Below, in pieces: positions 32,773 through 35,953 of a stretch of DNA of 35,953 bases. The stretch's first letter is position 1. Every line of letters begins with the position of its first letter. Origin of the DNA: Prosthecobacter sp. GTDB taxonomy: Bacteria > Verrucomicrobiota > Verrucomicrobiia > Verrucomicrobiales > Verrucomicrobiaceae. The position numbers and the translations under genes are program-made. Under the pieces are notes generated by a model. It ran no database searches. It was not told the origin of the DNA and worked only from the letters and a program-made list of their open reading frames with translations. The stretch covers positions 1-35,953 of the forward strand of contig NZ_JAGRPF010000031.1 of the NCBI RefSeq assembly GCF_020439865.1, read 5' to 3'.

Positions 32773-34751
32773 TAAACAGTGGCTTGGGCAGGTTCACGTT
32801 TCCCCGGCATGCACAGCAGTGCTTCGCCGAGCAGCGCGACGGCCATCAAGAAAAGGAAGGTGCGCCAGATCTCGCTGGCGAGGCTGGTTTCGTTTTCGAC
32901 CTGGTCTTCGATGATGTGATGGTCGAGTCCGGTGAAGAGTTCTTCCAAGACGGTCTTACCGAGCGTCTCCGGACGGTCTTCACGCAGCGGACGGTTCAGG
33001 GCGATGAGCTTGTCGTCCTTGTAGAGAATGCCCGCGCGCAACGACTGCTCGGAGCTCAGCATCGTCTCACCGAGGCGCTTCCAGTCGTTCAACGACTCGG
33101 CCGCCGCGGCCTCGCGCTGCTGGGCTTTGCCAAGGCTGCGGGCGCCGGCGTTCAGCGCACGATGCAGCATCGCAAACATCACCACGCCGTCGCGTGCGAG
33201 ACTCGATGAACCGGAACCGGTGAGCGTGCCGAGGAACCACGCGTTGCCGTCGCCGGGAAGGTCGGCGCGCATGAGAAGCGGCGTGTTTTCACCGAGACGT
33301 GCGAGCGGCGTGCCCTCGCCGAGGATCTCGCAGTGGCGGCTGACTTCGAGTTCGCCGACTGGCAACGCGGTGCCGCTGCGCGTGTTGGCGAGCAGGCCGG
33401 TGTCGTTGCGCCACCACTCGACACTCGCCGGTTTGCTGCCGCCGCTCCATGCGCCCCAGTGCAAGCCGCCGAAGGTTTCATTGTCGGGCGATTCGGTGGG
33501 CAGAAACAGGATGCTGCGACCGGCCGCGAGATGATTCGCGAACTGTTTGGCGATCAAATCATCCGCCTTCGGCAGCGGCGCGTTCCAGACAATGAGCGCG
33601 CTATCATCCCAGGCGATTTCGGCGGCACGCGCAGGCGGCAGCACGATGGCGGCGTAGTGACGCGTGGGATCCGCGGCGGCTTCGAGCGCCGCCTGCAGCG
33701 GACCGGCCTCGGCTTCGTCGTCGGTCACGATCACGGAGCGCAGCACGGCGGGTTCGTCGAAGACGAAGTAAAACACGTTGTCGGACGGCGAGGCATCGGC
33801 GGGCAGTTCGACGCGGCCGGAGCCGCGCTTCGTCGTTTTGTCGATGGGAATGGCGTAGCCTTGCAGCACGAGTTGCGCGTCCTTCATCTCCACCTTCGTG
33901 GTGGTGCTCACGTCATTGATGACAAACCGCAGCGGCAGTTCGGTCGGCGTGGCGGAGGCCTGATCGCGCGTGATGCGCAGATCGAGCAGCAACTCGGCTT
34001 TGTCGGCGGTTTCGCGGCGCATGACGCGCTCGACGGCGACGGCAAGGTTTTGCGAAACCGACTGCGCATAAGTCAGCAGATGAAAGCGCAGGCCCTTGAG
34101 GCTGGTGAACGCGCTGCGCAGCGCCTGCCAGCGTCCGCTCGCGGCATCCCAGTCGCTTTGGCGCAGATCGCTCAGCACCCACACGTCCGTGCGGCCGGTT
34201 TGATTCGTGGTGATGTAATCGAGCGCGCCCTGCAGCAGCGCAGGAATGTCCGCCGTCGTGTCCGTGGCGCCCGTGAGCGGCAGGTCGACGAGCGACTCCG
34301 GCTTGTCGAGCAACTGCGGCTGCAGATGCGCATTCTCGATGAGCACGAGCTTCGAGCGCGTGCCCACCGTGTCGCGCAACGCCTGCGAGAGTTTCGCGAG
34401 GCCTGCTGCACGCTTGCTCGTGCCCGTCGCCAGATTCTGCTGCTCCATGCTCGCCGAACGGTCGAGCAGCACGATGACCGTGTCCGGTACGCCGCCCGTG
34501 AGCCCGAGCAAACCGCCTGCCATCGGCCGCGTGATGACAAACAGGATCGCCGCCACCGCCAGCACGCGAAACGCGAGGATCAAAATCTGCCGCAGTCGCG
34601 ACAGCCCCTTGTTCATGCGCTGCGCCATGCGCAGGAACATCATCGCCGCCCACTTCACCTGCCGCCGCCGATACAGATGGATCAAATGAATGACCACCGG
34701 CAACGCCGCGAGCGGCAGGGCAAAAAGCAGCGCTGGGACGAGGAAGGTCAT
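32772..34751 (-). CDS. BatA-like membrane vWA protein
   Basis: A 659-residue protein that begins with the BatA N-terminal domain (MTFLVPALLFALPLAALPVVIHLIH, RRRQVKWAAMMFL) and a second membrane helix near 55-75. A von Willebrand A domain follows with MIDAS motif DRSAS at residues 97-101. The long middle part has repeated beta-sheet character, and a last membrane helix (IWRTFLFLMAVALLGEALLC) ends in a short basic tail. BatA-type proteins work with MoxR ATPases and DUF58 proteins in envelope stress or assembly of surface complexes. The small membrane protein gene upstream overlaps by 4 bp. Its stop codon lies at the edge of the cassette repeat, so its last codons may have been changed by the insertion. 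Confidence 0.9.
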   Translation of the reverse strand: MTFLVPALLFALPLAALPVVIHLIHLYRRRQVKWAAMMFLRMAQRMNKGLSRLRQILILAFRVLAVAAILFVITRPMAGGLLGLTGGVPDTVIVLLDRSASMEQQNLATGTSKRAAGLAKLSQALRDTVGTRSKLVLIENAHLQPQLLDKPESLVDLPLTGATDTTADIPALLQGALDYITTNQTGRTDVWVLSDLRQSDWDAASGRWQALRSAFTSLKGLRFHLLTYAQSVSQNLAVAVERVMRRETADKAELLLDLRITRDQASATPTELPLRFVINDVSTTTKVEMKDAQLVLQGYAIPIDKTTKRGSGRVELPADASPSDNVFYFVFDEPAVLRSVIVTDDEAEAGPLQAALEAAADPTRHYAAIVLPPARAAEIAWDDSALIVWNAPLPKADDLIAKQFANHLAAGRSILFLPTESPDNETFGGLHWGAWSGGSKPASVEWWRNDTGLLANTRSGTALPVGELEVSRHCEILGEGTPLARLGENTPLLMRADLPGDGNAWFLGTLTGSGSSSLARDGVVMFAMLHRALNAGARSLGKAQQREAAAAESLNDWKRLGETMLSSEQSLRAGILYKDDKLIALNRPLREDRPETLGKTVLEELFTGLDHHIIEDQVENETSLASEIWRTFLFLMAVALLGEALLCMPGKREPAQATV

Positions 34752-35038
34752 GGGTCAGCGTCTTTCCCTTCCTCCAATTGCGAACTAGCGTCAGACAGAC
34801 CTTTTGGTTCTGAAAATGGTTTCTCTGAGGCACAGATCACGGTGACCCCGGCTATGATCATCAGGACCGTTCCAAATGGCTGCAACCAATACATCCACGA
34901 GTTTTCAACCGCTGCAGTTCCCAGCGTTTTTCGAAGTATCAAGGCGCTGCCAATGAGTATTGCGCCTGCCAAGACCAGCCAGCGGCCGCGACGATGCCAA
35001 ATTGGCAACTTGTAACCTGGTGGGCGATCACACATCAC
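34748..35038 (-). CDS. Small membrane protein of unknown function
   Basis: A 96-residue protein with two hydrophobic segments, WLVLAGAILIGSALIL and MYWLQPFGTVLMIIAGVTVICA, and a hydrophilic C terminus rich in Ser, Glu and Lys. It overlaps both neighbours by 4 bp (34748-34751 and 35035-35038), which argues strongly that it is a true member of the operon even though I recognise no family. Its GC content looks somewhat lower than that of its neighbours. A role as a small partner of the BatA-like or DUF58 protein is only a guess from position. Confidence 0.75.
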   Translation of the reverse strand: MMCDRPPGYKLPIWHRRGRWLVLAGAILIGSALILRKTLGTAAVENSWMYWLQPFGTVLMIIAGVTVICASEKPFSEPKGLSDASSQLEEGKDADP

Positions 35039-35937
35039 CGTCCTCCTTTCTTCTGCACGCGGCTCAGCAGGAACCGCGCGAGCACGTCGTCATACTTCTC
35101 GTGCAGTTTCACGCGGTGGTAGTCGATGGCGGTGGTGCGGATGAGGTCGTCGATCTCGTGCATGTATTGCCGCACGGCTTCGCGGTAGTTGCGGGCGATG
35201 AGGCTGGGGTCGGCGAGGAGGGCTTCGCCGCCTTCCATGTCGATGAAGCGCGCGGGGCGGTCGAAGTCGAAGTCGAGCTCTTTCTGATCGAGCAGATGGA
35301 AGACCGCGACGTCGTGCTTGCGGAAGCGCAGGTGCTGAATGGCGGACTTCAACTCCGCAGGCGGCACGAAGAGGTCGCTGAAGATGACGACGAGGGCGCG
35401 CTGGCGGATTTTTTCGGCGGCATCGTGCAACGCGGTGAGCAGCGTGGTGTCGCCCACCGGCTGGATGGCGGCCATTTGATCCAGGATGAGTCCGAGATGC
35501 GAAGCACCGCGCTTCGCGGGGATCTCGATGGGCTTTTCCGCGAGCGAATGCAGGCCGACGGCATCGCCCTGCTGCGCGGCGATGTAGGCGAGCGTGCCGG
35601 CGAGTTTCTTCGCGTAATCGAAACGCGTGGCACCGGCGGGGCCGAAGTTCATGCTGCCGCTGGTGTCGATGAGCAGGCAGAGGCGGAGGTTCGTGTCGGC
35701 TTCGAACTCCTTGATGTAAAAACGGTCGCTGCGACCCCACGTGCGCCAGTCGAGACGGCGCGTGTCGTCGCCGGGAACGTACTTGCGATACTGCGCGAAT
35801 TCGAGCGATGAACCGCGCACCGGACTGCGGTGCTTGCCGGAGACGTTGCCGAGCATCGCCTGGCGCGCGTTCAACGGCAGCGCCATGAGGCGGCTGAGAA
35901 CGGCGGGGTCGAGGAAGCTGCGGTCGTTGGCGGGCAT
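35035..35937 (-). CDS. DUF58 protein of the MoxR-BatA module
   Basis: A 300-residue cytoplasmic protein. The DUF58 signature lies at about 41-84: RGSSLEFAQYRKYVPGDD, RRLDWRTWGRSDRFYIKEFE, ADTNL. A vWA-like fold follows with MIDAS motif DTSGS at 91-95 and SDLF near residue 188. DUF58 proteins are almost always encoded directly after a MoxR AAA+ ATPase and before BatA-type genes, and they are thought to link the ATPase to membrane vWA partners. The upstream neighbour lies outside the window. The start codon is 16 bp from the right edge and its leader matches that of the second vWA gene. Confidence 0.93.
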   Translation of the reverse strand: MPANDRSFLDPAVLSRLMALPLNARQAMLGNVSGKHRSPVRGSSLEFAQYRKYVPGDDTRRLDWRTWGRSDRFYIKEFEADTNLRLCLLIDTSGSMNFGPAGATRFDYAKKLAGTLAYIAAQQGDAVGLHSLAEKPIEIPAKRGASHLGLILDQMAAIQPVGDTTLLTALHDAAEKIRQRALVVIFSDLFVPPAELKSAIQHLRFRKHDVAVFHLLDQKELDFDFDRPARFIDMEGGEALLADPSLIARNYREAVRQYMHEIDDLIRTTAIDYHRVKLHEKYDDVLARFLLSRVQKKGGR

Positions 35938-35953
35938 GAGCGGAGTTGGCCGA
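35938..35953 (-). repeat. Leader sequence shared with the cassette-adjacent vWA gene
   Basis: Read on the minus strand, the bases before and including the DUF58 start are TCGGCCAACTCCGCTCATG. Before the second vWA gene (32274-32256) the same stretch reads TCGGCCAACTCACCTCATG, 17 of 19 identical. There the sequence is the outer edge of the cassette's inverted repeat. The window ends here, so the rest of the repeat cannot be seen. Confidence 0.5.

Noticed and set aside
33333..35015. A 560-codon plus-strand frame opposite the BatA-like gene
   Set aside because: High-GC shadow frame; very rich in Arg and Gln with no domain, and it runs antisense through the vWA protein and the small membrane protein, whose 4-bp overlaps show they are real.

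Overview
The window most likely comes from a Verrucomicrobiota chromosome, probably a Prosthecobacter/Verrucomicrobium-like lineage; this is inferred from gene content, not from a marker gene. The pointers are a GC-rich sequence, many secreted proteins of unknown family, an iduronate-sulfatase-like sulfatase with EF-hands, a sigma factor beside a zinc-ribbon/TPR Ser/Thr kinase and a large autotransporter, weak Shine-Dalgarno sequences, and long operons with 4-bp ATGA overlaps. No rRNA, tRNA, CRISPR array, phage or recognisable transposase was seen.

Left part (1-10017), metals, nutrients and housekeeping. A truncated aquaporin overlaps an arsenate reductase, a layout like the aqpS-arsC arsenic operons of other bacteria. 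A convergent three-gene group follows: a glycan-binding-like secreted protein, a small membrane protein and a sulfatase. An ArsR-type repressor and a COG0523 GTPase are transcribed divergently around a perfect 22-bp palindrome. A secreted DUF6263-like protein comes next. Then glnB (PII), with a sigma54-like promoter in front and a strong terminator behind, a DUF47-Pit phosphate-transport pair, and bioA.

Middle part (10119-19940), cell surface and transport. A sigma factor, a membrane Ser/Thr kinase and a 1507-residue autotransporter lie in a row on the plus strand, suggesting a signalling unit with its surface output. A sodium:solute symporter and a DUF3311-like small partner follow on the minus strand.

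Right part (20005-35937), one very long minus-strand operon read from right to left: DUF58 protein, small membrane protein, BatA-like vWA protein, [GxxExxY gene], second vWA protein with a glutamine-amidotransferase-like part, 1114-residue membrane/coiled-coil protein, 784-residue secreted helical-repeat protein, alpha/alpha-toroid protein and a 1075-residue protein ending in a TlpA-like thioredoxin domain. The first members match the MoxR-DUF58-BatA module; a MoxR ATPase is expected just beyond the right edge. The downstream half is made of large envelope proteins without clear families and is the best candidate for an undescribed system. The GxxExxY gene sits in it as a 503-bp cassette bounded by perfect 16-bp inverted repeats.
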